64,000 bases of DNA from NCBI RefSeq assembly GCF_001417965.1, contig NW_018385002.1:699492-763491 (forward strand), given 5' to 3'. Position numbers and translations under genes: made by a program. The notes under the pieces are model-generated. The model saw nothing but the letters and a program-made list of their open reading frames with translations, did not search any database and was not told where the DNA came from. Below, one piece after another: positions 50,584 through 62,494 of the stretch. The stretch comes from Exaiptasia diaphana (taxonomy: Eukaryota > Cnidaria > Anthozoa > Actiniaria > Aiptasiidae). Each line of letters begins with the position of its first letter. Position 1 is the first letter of the stretch.

Positions 50584-51837
50584 TTTGCTTTACTCTTCTG
50601 CAGAATTTCCTGTTGATCTTAGGGAAAAGGGAAATGGAGGTTGAAGATCAATAGAAAGCTGGTTGAAAAACACTCCTCCTTTCGACCCGACCCAGGCTAC
50701 CTATCAATGAATTACGTATATCGACCAAATTCACCACAGGAATTCCAATTTTGAAATGAAGTCACAAAGGCCGTAAAAGCAAATGTTTAATTTTACACAC
50801 TGTTTATGTACTGTTTCATTTTCTCCTGTAACATTTTGCATTGCATTTGTTTTTTTTTAATAAGAGAACTAGTTATTTTCCATTTTTGATGTCTAGATAG
50901 AGTGCAGTGGGAGTGGAAAAAAACTTGGTCTTGACACACAATAATTGTAGGGACTGAGGAGTACTTTTCAATCAACTTTTTCAAACTTCTTTGACTTTGA
51001 AGAACTCCAAAGTCCTCTGCATCCAATGGCATATCCAGGATGGGCGGAGGGGGTCCTACATACCAAATTAATGTCACTTTAGCTTCACATGACCTCAATA
51101 TGTCATATCAAGCACTTTTTTGACTTTGAAAGGTAGGGGTCACAGGCACTGTGTGACCCTCCCTGGATACACCCTTGGCATCTGATTTCAAGGTACTGCA
51201 ATCGCATGAATAATCATGAAATATAGTTCAAACCATTAGATACAAATGCTAATATATGACTATAGTTTTGCACTTTTATTAAACCAATATGAATGTTTAT
51301 AATTTTATTTATTTGCAAGTACCTGTAAGAACTTTAAAGGATTTTTTTTAAAGCTCAAATCAGGAACTATATATACAGCTAAAACCAAGCTCTTTCCTAT
51401 CAAGGAACCTGAGACTCAAAGAATTTTTTAATCTCCAAATTGAACCATTATACATTTATTACCCTTATGGGCCAGATTGGAAAAAAGCTTTGCTTTATTT
51501 ATTATCATACCTTTATTTATAAAGGGTTATAATTATTATATATCAAAATGTTTAAAATAGCTGCAATCAATTACAAAATTCTCCCTACATTGTTTCTAAA
51601 GGGGAAGTTTTAAGCCCTCAATGAGAGACTTCCATTAATTCAATGCTGAACACAAAAGGGCATTATTTTGGTATAATAAATATAGTACATATTTTAATAT
51701 AATAATTTATATGATTCTATTACATAGGAATATCCCTATTCAAGATTTAAAAGCTATATAACCAATAAAATTGTTCATGTGTAAATCCACAGTTTTTTTG
51801 ATAAAAATAATCTACAAGTCAATAAAATTGGATTTGA
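50584..51837. other. FLOT2 upstream region
   Basis: No gene is present. This region resembles 55751-56571 upstream of the truncated copy, so it is the duplicated promoter and intergenic segment between FLOT2 and PHF12. Confidence 0.7.
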
Positions 51838-52104
51838 CTATAATGTTGACGCTGTGACTTTACTAGTTGAAGGTTGAGCATTCAATGGTTTTGGAAATGA
51901 CTTGCTTGGTTAGTTATACTAAAAACAAACTGCTGGCATCCCAACTTAATGTAACTCCCATGGCGCAACAGTGCTGTGCCTTCCCAGCCTGCACCACTGC
52001 TTCCTATTAAATTTGAACTGCTAGTTGTACAGTTACATTGATTTAGATATCTTTTGGACACCAAATCCTACAGTTCTACAAGTGACTTGAGAACCTTTTC
52101 TGGA
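51838..52104 (-). pseudogene. orphan fragment of the PHF12 last exon
   Basis: On the minus strand it encodes [19 protein letters not shown] and [18 protein letters not shown], matching the true PHF12 last exon at 56572-57006. It lacks the exon's 5' part, and a 4-base loss relative to the functional copy shifts the frame after NQAS. It was left upstream of FLOT2 by the tandem duplication and has no remaining function as PHF12. Confidence 0.92.
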
Positions 52105-52610
52105 GTTAAACCAGTTATATCAATTTTCAAGCTGAAAGTCGTGTAAGGAATAAGATTCTGTGTCAAATCATTTCTCCATACATCATAAACTACTCATCAC
52201 TTTATCTCATTATGTTTCTTTGTTTTCCTCTGCTACACGAATATCAGCATTTCTCTTGACCTGCTGTCTGTGTTTTACTAAGAGAGTCTACAATATCTTG
52301 GTCTACAATAATATCTTTGATAACAAAACTCAGAATCTCAATACCCATTCTACCAAGGTCTGGTGATGCCACCTCTCTTACAAGGGTAGCAAAGTTGTCT
52401 CGATCTAGGAAAGAATATATAGACAATTACTATTATATATCATAGAGATTGTGATGATAATTTCAGAAAAAAAGAATGACAGCCTTCCTCTGTCAATTAT
52501 TTTAATATGGTAATATGTATATAGTTTAATATGCATAATCACTGTTTTTGCATTTTTTAGCTTTTTTTCTAAAATGATAACAATTTCTGGATGTTGGAGT
52601 TCTAGAAGTA

Positions 52611-52710
52611 GTATAAAGAACTCAAGAGTGTGTTTTATCGGGACTAAAGACCCTCGCCTTCAGCTCGGATCTTTATCACCTGATAAAACACACTGTTTCG
52701 TTCTTTCATT
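52611..52710. mobile_element. small foldback element
   Basis: Inverted arms share AGTGTGTTTTATC and extend with mismatches over about 44 bp. It lies in intron 3 of the truncated FLOT2 copy. Confidence 0.7.
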
Positions 52711-53970
52711 TTGTCAACGTAGTACCAAATTTGACCTACGACTGTTGTACACAATTTGTAGGTACCACTCACATGTGCACAACATCTGTAAACAATTTGT
52801 TCATTTCATTGGCTAAACTCGCAATTTGATAAAAGAATACTTACAGTCATATCCTACAAGTTGTGTATGACAATACTGAATTGAGTAAATCTGCCTTATA
52901 AATAACTAATATCAATAAATATTGATAATAATGATATTTAAAAAAACTCTATCATATCTTATTCTATATTAATCTGAGTATGTTGATGGGATTAAATGAA
53001 TTAAAATGCAATGAATTATTGCTAACATGCAATAATCCCAACCTCTATAGATTTCTTCCACAGTGAGATTGTACAAGACGGCTCTCAAGTGACCTTCCAG
53101 TGTTTGCAGTACAGCATTCTCAATTTCACTAGTAGATTTGCCCAAGAACTGTTCACATGCTGCCTGCAAAAGACGGGGTTCCGTCATGATTTTAACATGA
53201 CAAACACCAGTTGCTGTTACAGCTACTCCCTGTGCTGTTTTCACAAGTTCACATCTTGGATTCACTGTCATGACCTCAAGTGATATTCTGGGGAAAAAAG
53301 ACAAAAAAGACAAAATTTACACAGTTTACATCACAACCTTCAATAATTTTCAAAACTGACAACCATGAATTATTTAAAAGCACAAAAAAATGCTGTTAGC
53401 GCAATAAAATATTTCTTGCAGTTTTTCCAAATGGACAATGAAAAATTGGATAACTATTATATGGATGTTGCAGGGACAGCATTAGATTATGGCTTGGTTT
53501 GTTTTTGGTAATTCAATAAGTTAAGTATTGGTCTCAATGCACACATCATTTCTGCATCCACTTTGGCACTAATGATCGCTACTGTAATAGTTTTCCAGTG
53601 AATCCAACATGCATGGTATGGCTTGCTGATCAATAAAAAACAAAAATACTGGAAGTGTTAAGTTTGATCTGAACATTTGACAATGTCCTCAATTATCTAA
53701 CAAGATGTTTACAATGGATAAAACCTATTTTGGCCAACCACAAAATAATATCCATTACAATGAGGTTCAAAAAGTTGGATTTGATTAACTAATAATAGAT
53801 CTTAAAACATCAAATTATGGCCTAGTCCTCATAATCAGGTGGTAATTTATACATTTTGGAACATTTCTAACAATGTGCAGTTTTATCACTTTGAAATGGG
53901 TAGATTTAAAACTAAAAGTTCACATAAATATTAATCAAATGCATAACTTCATTAAAGTTGCTAAAGTGAA

Positions 53971-54090
53971 GAGATTAGGGATTAAATGTCCCTCAGCCTC
54001 GGGCAGATAAGTAAAAGTCCCTCTGGCCTGCAGCTATCTGGACTTCAACTTATCTGCCCTCAGCTTCGGGGACATTCCATCTCTAATCTC
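53971..54090. mobile_element. foldback element
   Basis: Inverted arms of about 50 bp run GAGATTAGGGATTAAATGTC on the left to a matching CTAATCTC end. It lies in intron 2 of the truncated FLOT2 copy and has no counterpart in unit 1. Confidence 0.75.
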
Positions 54091-54314
54091 CCTCAGAGCC
54101 ATGCTATTACTTATAATAATTTGATCTTATAAAAAACAAAGGGGAGGAAGTTCAAGCTCACGAAATGTAAGAAACTTACGTTTGTACATCGCTAACACAA
54201 TCCCAAGCCCATGCATACCCTGCAATGACAACTTTCTTGCTATCTGCACTACAACATCCACCTTTGATAAAAAGAAAAGTCAAACATCTCATGTCGAAAA
54301 CAATGTGGTATAGA

Positions 54315-55165
54315 GTAGCGTTTAATAAACAAGCACATTTGGCATCCCACATCAAATGTGCATGAAGTAATCTACTAGAAGGTATATTTGTTGTTTGACT
54401 TTAGACCGTTAAAATTCCTTGCTATATGGGTATGTGCAGCAGGATAGGGTCCCTTTTTCCCGGGGGGACTCTTTTTCCCGAGGGGGGGGGGACTCCCTAA
54501 TATCAAAGGGCGGGGATCCTTGGCATCCCTTTTAGGGTTTGAAATCGGTATTTTGATCCCGCTTAGGGTGATAATGACGAGAATTCCCACCAACATAATT
54601 TCTGTGGTCCCTCTTAGGGTATACAATGTCCCTAAGCCGTCATTATCTGTATGCAACCTCAGACTTTGTTCAGACCTCAAAAATCACATTTTGTGTGTTT
54701 AAAAAGCCATTTCTGTATCAAAACACCTGGCCATCTTGGTTACAGATTTCTAAATGCCCGTATGTTTACAGAAAAAATAAGTGACCTATTAACTAGTCCA
54801 CCTCACCTCACACACCATCATCTATCTAACTCCTATAACTCTTCGATTGCTTCGCAATCTTCGAGTTAAAAAATGGTTTGGAATAGGGTAAGAGTTTTGA
54901 GAGTACAACCCGGGTTAAAATTCAGCATTTGGTCAAAGATGATTGAGATATTAAACCTGACATCTCTGCTAGGATCTTTTATATGATAAATGTTATATTA
55001 TTTAGTATTCTTTACATAAAGAATACTAATAAGTATGACCTTTTTCAGATATAAAAAGGCCATGCATGTGACCAAATAGGCTTATCGAATTGGCCTATTA
55101 ACTCATTTAAAACTCATCAATAATAATGATAAGAAAATATAAAGGGTATTACATGTAAAGCTCAC
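54315..55165. repeat. unit-2-specific insertion in intron 1 of the truncated FLOT2
   Basis: Unit 1 has only a short stretch (about 50230-50265) between the matching flanks GTCAAACATCTC and GCAATCATGCACAAAG. Here about 850 bp of extra sequence contains G/C-run and TTAGGGT/CCCTAAG-rich repeats (54430-54640). A second private insert lies at about 55232-55525. Confidence 0.65.
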
Positions 55166-55750
55166 ATGCAATCATGCACAAAGAAAAAGATCTTAAAAAG
55201 GGAAGTCTTTCACAAGTCTAAATATGATATTTCCTGTTAGAATGCTCTGTTATATGATATTTTATGTTAGATATGCTCTGTTATATGATATTTTATGTTG
55301 TATTGAAGAAACACTTTGGAATTTACTCCTATATCATAGATTAGGGATGTAGGTAAACCATAATCTCAATTAAGACTTATCTGTAAAAACGTGATTTCCT
55401 TTGTATTCACACCCAAATATGTATTCTTATATATACTAGAGGATTTATTAATAACGTTTAGTTGTTACTCCGAATGGTGAGACATTATATTTGCCACGAT
55501 GACACAAAACTTAACATTTCCAATGATTATAAAAGAATAAAGCTTCAACATTAAAAGGTGAAATTGCGCAAAAGAAATCAAAATTAATGCCACAACGTTG
55601 GCGAGTAAACGCAGAACGAAATATAAAATGACAACCAAATCCACAAGAAACATCACAAAACGCCGTTAAAATCAAAGTTTAAAACATGGATAGAACATTA
55701 CCTGAAACAACTAAAGCTTCATTAGGTCCCGCTACGTAACAGTTTCCCAT

Positions 55751-56571
55751 TTCGCTTTACTCTTCTGCAGAACCTCTATAAGGGAAAAGGAGGTTGAAGA
55801 TCGAACACTTCCGTTCGACCCGACCCAGGCTACCGAACAACGATCTCGAAAACCACAGGAATTTCAATTTATAAGACTTAAAATACCAAGCAAAACTACT
55901 CGATGGGCTGTTATTTGGCACGGAAAGCCAGTTAAAGATTATTTGCAAATAAAATTTGCTTTTCCTTCGCTAAATAATTTTAACTTGATCTGCAGTTATA
56001 TATATGACCTCTTAAATAAAGCATTGGTCCGCCCATCTGGTAAATCAACTTTTTCAAACTCCTTGGACTTTGAAGAATTTCAACATACTGTTGTCTAACT
56101 AATCTTAAAGTTCAAACTTTTACATATAAATGCTATGGTTTTTGCACTTCAAATATGAAATCAAATATGTTTATAATTTTATTTATTCACAAGTGCCTTT
56201 GTTTCTAAAGGGCTATATATACATTAATAAAAAGTTTAAAATAGTTGCGATCAATTACAAAATTCTCCCAACAATATTGTCACTAAAGGAGAACTTAAAT
56301 CTTAATCACCAGTTTTAAGCCCTTTATAATGAAAGACTTTCATTAATTCAATGCTGAGCACAAATTTGAATATTGAAAAGGGCATTATTTTGGTATAATA
56401 AATATAGTACATATTGACAATAATTTACATGATTTTGATATATAAGAATATCCCTATTCAAGATTCAAAAGCTTACCAATAAAATTGTTCACGTGTAAAT
56501 TCACGAGAAATAATACATAAAATACTCTTTTCTTACAAAAATAATCTGCAAGTCAATAAAATTGGATTTGA
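55751..56571. other. spacer between PHF12 and the truncated FLOT2
   Basis: This short spacer contains the presumed promoter of the truncated copy and the PHF12 3' flank. It is similar to 50584-51837. No other gene is present. Confidence 0.7.
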
Positions 56572-59500
56572 CTATAATGTTGACGCTGTGACTTTACTAG
56601 TTGAAGGTTGAGCATTCAATGGTTTTGAAAATGACTTGCTTGCTTGGTTAGTTATACTAAAAACAAACTGCTGGCATCCCAACTTAATGTAGCTCCCATG
56701 GTGCAACAGTGCTGTGCCTTCCCAGCCTGCACCACTGCTTCCTATTAAATTTGAACTGCTAGTTGTACAGTTACAAGATTTAGAAATCTTTTGGACACCA
56801 AATCCTACAGTTCTACGAGCGACTTTAGAACCTTTTCTGGATTCAGCTGATGAAATAAGTTTTGATTTTGAGACCTTTTTTGGGTCAAGGTCTTTGGATG
56901 AAGTTACACTGTGTGATGGCTTGTCTGAGAAGTCACATGAGTACAGAACATTGTCAACGTATGTGCCATGCTCGCTGTAATTAATCAGTTCATATTGATT
57001 TGATGTCTAAAACAAGAAAAATAGAGAAAATCAGTCAATAGAAACATTTCATCTACAGTATGAATGTATTGACAGAACTATGGCTTATTCAAAGTCGCAT
57101 CAAATGAAGCCAAAATAGTACAAAAAACGTCATGTGGTCCATGAAAACTGTAGCCAAATATTCCACAATTTGACTAGAAGTACAAACCTCATCATAGAAT
57201 ATGCAGCAGTGTTTTTCTGATACAAAGTTACAGTGACTGTAGTGCTGTAGGCAGACATCAGTATCAATACCTGTAGGAAGACCAGGAAGGCAATATAATG
57301 AGAGAAATCTTATTGACTGCTTTTGCTACTGTCAATTTGTGAGACATTGCTAACTTTCATATCGTGAAGGACCTGGGTACAATCATAATTAAGATAGCAG
57401 TAATTGTGACTGTCCTGTTATTGACAAATTTAAATCATCCAATCAGTGTGTGAGAATTCCAAGTGATGTGTTTCACAAGTATCTGCTTTTTTACTTTTTG
57501 CTTCATTTGGAATTCCTGTGTAGTGACAAAAAGATGACTGTGGGGGGAGAGGAGAGGACAAAAGTGTCTAGCTCCCAGCTTTTTCCACAGGGAACTCAAG
57601 GAGAGAAAANGCAAACTGTTTTCTAAGGAGGAGGCCAAAATACTTGAGAAATATTATTGGCTGAAGGGATAAATGTCATCAAGGTGAATGTTGCACAGTA
57701 CCTCTTCCTAAAGAAAGACATTTATGAACCATTGGCATTGCTGGACCAGTTCCTGTCAGTGGACACAGAACAGCTATTGATCTTCCAGGCGTCACTAAAC
57801 ATGAGAAATATATATTAGTTAAAGACAAACAAATTCAAATATTTCATGACATGTTTATAGAGATTACTATAAACAATGACTGGTAGGTAAAATGTGAAGT
57901 AATATAATTTTCATTCACACAAGGTATCCACAAATGTTATATTTAGCATAAAGGACACAAAACATCTTACCAGTGAGATGAGGTGAGATGGGTTCTTTGA
58001 GTCCATTGAAAGTTATTTTCCTTGATGCCACAGGACTTGGTGGAACAGGCTACAAATACACCAAAATAATCAAATAATTGCTATCTCCATTGGGCGCTAC
58101 CCAGTCTCCTTAGGGCCACTACTCAGGCTTTAACTACATATTGTACTGAGCAAACTTGAAGTCATTATTTTGACATTTGTTGTGAATATTGGTGAATAGT
58201 GCTTCCTTTACAAATGCTTGAATCCATTAGTACAGAAGAATTAGCTACAAAAAATACTGCTAAATAAATACCTTGGCTTGAGTGAGAAGCTGCTGAAGTC
58301 TTTGAAACGCAAGGACTTGAATGAGTCTTGAATCAAGTTTATTTAATTCTGAGACCAAAAAAAAAAAATGATCACCTACAAGAAGCAATACATTCCTACA
58401 ACTATTTCAAGATGCATTTTTAAGGTTCATTTGTATGAACGCAAAAAGGAACTTACAAAAACAGTAAATTGCAAATCAATACTCTTGATTATAAGGTTCA
58501 TTTGTATGAACACAACAAGGAACTTACAAAAACAGTAAATTGCAAATCAATACTCTTGATTATAAGGTTCATTTGTATGAACACAACAAGGAACTTACAA
58601 AAATAGTAAATTACAAATCAATACTCTTGATTATAAGGTTCATTTGTATGAACGCAACAAGGAACTTACAAAAATAGTAAATTGCAAATGAATACTCTTG
58701 ATTATAAGGTTNNNNNNNNNNNNNNNNNNNNNNNNNNNNNNNNNNNNNNNNNNNNNNNNNNNNNNNNNNNNNNNNNNNNNNNNNNNNNNNNNNNNNNNNN
58801 NNNNNNNNNGGTTCATTTGTATGAACACAACAAGGAACTTACAAAAATAGTAAATTGCAAATCAATACTCTTGAATATTCATATTACACTACACTATATT
58901 ACATGTTTCTATACATTTTGGTTCATCAGGAATCATGCTGCATTTTCATCACAACATTTTAGGACTTTTCAAATACTTTTAAAGTAAACAAATTTGATTT
59001 TCAAGGGTTCTTTTTCAATGACCTAATTTCAATGAGAAGCGTAAAAACAACATATACCAGGGATTTTCAAGGATTTCAAGGAGTAGCACAATCCCTGTTA
59101 CATGTTAATACAAGGAATACTCACCATTAAACGCATCCATTCCTGATGCTGCACAAATACTATTAATAGCATTAGCAGTAGCTAACGTTGTAGGCACTCC
59201 ACCTTGTACAACCCTTGCTGGACTTGATATTGCAGATGAGCTCTGCACACTTCCTGTCCCAGATGCAGTTGTAACTGTAGTAACATTTCCTGGTAAAGTA
59301 ACCAGTGAGCCTGCTGGCAGTTGTCCTGTGGTATTATTTGAAGCCAGCCCAATAGTTTTTATAATGTTACTGTTATTACTAGTTAATACGATCAGTTTAG
59401 TTGGTGTATTAGTATTAAGTTTACCAGTACTGGAACCAGGTACTGCGCTAACAATTGATGACGCTAGAGAAAGAGTTGGCTTAGTTGTAGCTGTCGACAA

Positions 59501-62494
59501 TGACACTGAAGCTGTTCCAGATTTAACAATAGAAGTCTTTGGTTTCAAATTATTCAAATGAGCAAGATCATTGATCAGTTTCAAAGTGTCAATTTGGTTT
59601 TGTTTACTATCACCATGGTGATTGCTATCATTGGTTTCTTGTTTAAGCGTGATTGCGTTGGTATTGCTCAAAACTCCTGATGACGCCATGGCAGCAATTT
59701 GGGAACTCAATGATGATGATGTTATAGCTTTAGCTGCATTCAGTGGTCCATTCATTTGTGCTTGAAGCTTTGAAGGAGATGCATACAATATTGTCACAGG
59801 TTTTGTAATAGTTTTCCCACCACTTGATGTAGTAATAGTGGTTGTGACAACTCTACTGATGCAAGCATTGGCAACACTATTTGACGCTTCTGTTTTTATT
59901 CCATTAAAGACTTCTTTGGGAAGATTATTAAGACTTGTTACAAGTGAATTTGTAGCTGCAGATGTGACTGGTATGGTGGATGGTTCAGTTTTAACTGGTG
60001 TTGGAGTTTCACTTGAATTTGCTGTCGATACTGGAGTAGGCAGTTTAATAGAGGTTGCCTGAGTCAAATGCTTAGCAATTCCACATTGTAAATTCACCAC
60101 ACACTTCAACCACTAGAAAACATAACAACAGAGAGATCTTTATTTTAGTGATGCACCCCAGTTCATAAAAGCAAAAATCATGTTTTCCATTTTAAAGTAC
60201 ATTCAATACAATTCAGATAAATCATTCTTAGATATACATTAATTGAATATATCTGTTACCTCTTCTTGTTCTTCTTGAGTTGGTGTTACAAGTGGTAAGG
60301 AATACAGTGGCAATGGTTCCTGCATCTTTCTTACATGCTCAGGTAATAGAGTCACAGGTGGTGTCATGTAATGGTCTTTTATAGCTTGTGGAACCTAACA
60401 CAATACAAATCAAGTTAACAACAAAGAAGTTAACAGTTATGTAAAAAGATAAATTTAACACCGTAAAAAAGTATGTGAAATAACTTACTGACGTTTCGGA
60501 CGTTAATCCTCCTCCTTTTTTACGGTGTTAAATTTATCTTTTTACATAACTGTTTCTTTAGAAACACCGACGCAGCTCACACTAGTTTACTGCTAGTTCC
60601 CACCAAAGAAGTTAACAGTTGAAAAAAGCCATTGCTACTGAGAAAGCTTTTCTAAAGAAGCTAAAAACATACCAAAGATGCTCTTCTTCCTGAAGGTAAA
60701 CGTTGCTTGGTTTTAAGTCCAGGATGTTCCCGAATTCTATGAAAAAGTGAACATCAGAAGTGCTTTATTACAGTGAAGAAAACAATCAAATGACAAACCA
60801 ACTGAGCTAGAGGTTGAAGTAAAAGAAACCAAAAGATTACACAAAAATGGTTACAAAACGTCACTGTTTTTCCTAAATTTTACAGGAAGAACCATTATCA
60901 TCAAGCTAGTGATTGAGTTAGTGATTATTCTAAGCACTACTTACCGGTGAGTTCTTTGAAGGAAATTCATTTTGATTGTATGCTGTGAGATGTTATTTTG
61001 CAGATCATTATATGCTTGGCATCGTTTGGTAAACCTTGGGTCTCTCAGNCCAGGCTATGTTAACAATAGATAACATTAATTATCATTGTATTTATCACAT
61101 TAATTACTGCTTTGTATTCCTTTATGTATTCTGGAAAAATATTAGAAACACAAGCACAACAACATGCAACAAGCACTAACAGATTCATTGGCGGAAGCTG
61201 ACCCACAGTCTACTTGCAGTAACAAGAAATACATCGTATTTACAATAAATGAATTAATTGCATGACAAGTTCAATGAATTTGATATAAAACCAAAAAAGC
61301 TGTTTTCAAACAATGATGTTGTGTGACATGTTGGATGTTTGTTTCTTATATCTTGTAGCATCTAAATACATGCATGTATGCAAAATCTTCTAAGTACCAC
61401 TTTGTGTTCAGCATGGTTGGGGCACATCCACATGCCAGCTGGCTTGGTTGTAAGAGGAGGGTTTGTGCAGTCCATGTGAAACGCCAGAGGACAGAAGTCA
61501 CAATGTACAAGATCACTGAATAGTGCAGATCTGCAATAATATCAAAAATGTCATTAATAAAAGTCAAAACTATAGTTTCAAGTTTCTGTTTGTTTCTACA
61601 GTTGATGTGTTTTCATACCTGCTACAGGCAAAACAGAGTCTGTTTAAACCATGCCCATCTTCATCATTATCTCCATTTCTGCAACAAAACACAAAATGTC
61701 TTACTGACTACTGTAAGACTGCGGTTTTTGCATTACAAAAGCAAATTGCACGTGTAAACAGCGAATGTACATGTGATAAAATTAAACCTTAACATGCCAG
61801 TACTTACGATGGCAAAGGTCGCTTGCCATTCTTTGATGGTGGTCCCTTGTCTTCACAACTACCACGTCTTTTACGATCACCTAATAACAACAAATCATTA
61901 AAATAAATAGATCTCCCTGCATTAATTTTGCACATCCTAAATAATTATAAACATCTGCTTACCAGGAAACACAGTATTACACTTCAACTCTGGGGGGAGG
62001 GTAAAGGTTGTAGGGTTTTTCCCTGTGCTCATTTTAACAAGTGTTGAAAATAGATTTTCTGGTTTTGATGCTGATTTAGTTGACTTAGGTTCCACTGTCT
62101 CCTTTGGTTTGTCATCTTTATTTTCATTTTCTTCTTTTTTCTCATTTTCTTTTTCTTCTCCTCCTTTCCCACATTCATCTTCATCTATCATTTCTTCCTG
62201 GAAAACACAAACAAAGGGGATCTACAGTCAGTGACTAAAAACAATGGATAACATATTAAAGTGAAGTACAGATCAAAAGAAAACAACTTTGTACTGTACT
62301 ATTTTTGTCAAAAAATAGTCTATAACAAATCCAATGTAGAATTAGGAAACATCAGACATTTAATTGTAAAATTGAGAGGAAAATCTTTTATTTTATATAC
62401 TTTGTAAAGTAAACTTACATCTTTTCCTTTGAGTCTGCATTCAATGCACAACCATTCACCATCTGGAATGTCATCTTCCTCAAGAGGTGGATCA
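56572..62494 (-). CDS. PHF12: PHD finger protein 12 (PHF12), 5' end outside window
   Basis: Fourteen exons join in phase (879 residues): 62419-62494, 61963-62197, 61808-61880, 61619-61678, 61398-61530, 60945-61054, 60673-60736, 60260-60394, 59125-60112, 58272-58348, 57971-58049, 57702-57794, 57188-57270 and 56572-57006. The first holds the end of PHD1 ([16 protein letters not shown]). An acidic Lys/Glu linker follows, then PHD2 ([25 protein letters not shown]). Next come [15 protein letters not shown], a long Ser/Thr-rich region, the [18 protein letters not shown] helix, and a C-terminal FHA domain ([52 protein letters not shown]). PHF12 is a chromatin repressor subunit linked to Sin3/HDAC complexes. 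The 5' part (start and first half of PHD1) is not visible before 64000. Confidence 0.95.
58424..58876. repeat. 71-bp minisatellite with assembly gap
   Basis: Unit starts at 58424, 58495, 58566, 58637 and 58708 are exactly 71 bp apart, and another unit follows the gap. Each unit carries the near-palindrome GTTCATTTGTATGAAC. It lies in a PHF12 intron. Confidence 0.95.
58712..58809. other. assembly gap (98 N)
   Basis: A run of N sits inside the 71-bp tandem repeat. Its length does not fit a whole number of units, so the true size is unknown. Confidence 0.98.
60439..60603 (-). mobile_element. retroposed repeat with degenerate hammerhead-like core
   Basis: It is flanked by direct repeats CAAAGAAGTTAACAGTT (60422-60438 and 60604-60620), a 17-bp target duplication typical of target-primed retroposition. 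Inside are 38-bp inverted arms (ACACCGTAAAAAA). On the minus strand, GGATTAACGTCCGAAACGTC resembles the stem II-GAAAC-GTC part of hammerhead ribozymes carried by Penelope-like elements and retrozymes. The CTGATGA box is not intact. Confidence 0.6.

Larger units (their letters stand above)
47221..52104. repeat. segmental duplication, unit 1
   Basis: This unit starts in the FLOT2 intron after exon 4 (TTAAACAAAGTTATATC) and ends inside a copy of the PHF12 last exon (CCTTTTCTGGA). It is collinear with 52105-56842. It includes FLOT2 exons 1-4, the FLOT2 promoter and 266 bp of PHF12 sequence. Confidence 0.9.
52244..55750 (-). pseudogene. truncated flotillin-2 duplicate, SPFH part only, frame still open
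   Basis: Exons 55702-55750, 54180-54261, 53043-53287 and 52244-52404 match FLOT2 exons 1-4, with the same splice sites and phases. They encode 178 residues from MGNCYVAGPNEALVV to QEKC and a stop. Exons 5-10, which hold the flotillin coiled coil, were never copied because the duplication breakpoint lies in intron 4. The last exon has small indels relative to FLOT2, so its end is out of register (DIIVDQDIVDSLSKTQTAGQ) and it has no donor site. About a dozen amino-acid changes in the 81-codon exon 3 suggest relaxed constraint. The promoter was copied too, so transcription is possible. The product would keep the N-terminal lipidation sites. Confidence 0.88.
52105..56842. repeat. segmental duplication, unit 2
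   Basis: It is collinear with 47221-52104. Its right edge runs without a break into the intact PHF12 last exon, and its left edge is the junction with unit 1 at 52104/52105. By eye the exonic parts are more than 90% identical between units, while the introns differ by private insertions. Confidence 0.9.

Noticed and set aside
52244-55750. A distinct flotillin-1 gene
   Set aside because: The residues match the neighbouring FLOT2 copy nearly one to one, including introns and upstream DNA, so it is a local duplicate and not the other paralogue.
56714-56980. Plus-strand 88-residue protein
   Set aside because: It is antisense to the PHF12 last exon, whose minus-strand frame matches the family.
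58424-58876. CRISPR array
   Set aside because: The repeats are head-to-tail without spacers, in an animal intron.
59328-60062. Plus-strand hydrophobic proteins
   Set aside because: They are antisense shadows of the long Ser/Thr-rich PHF12 exon.
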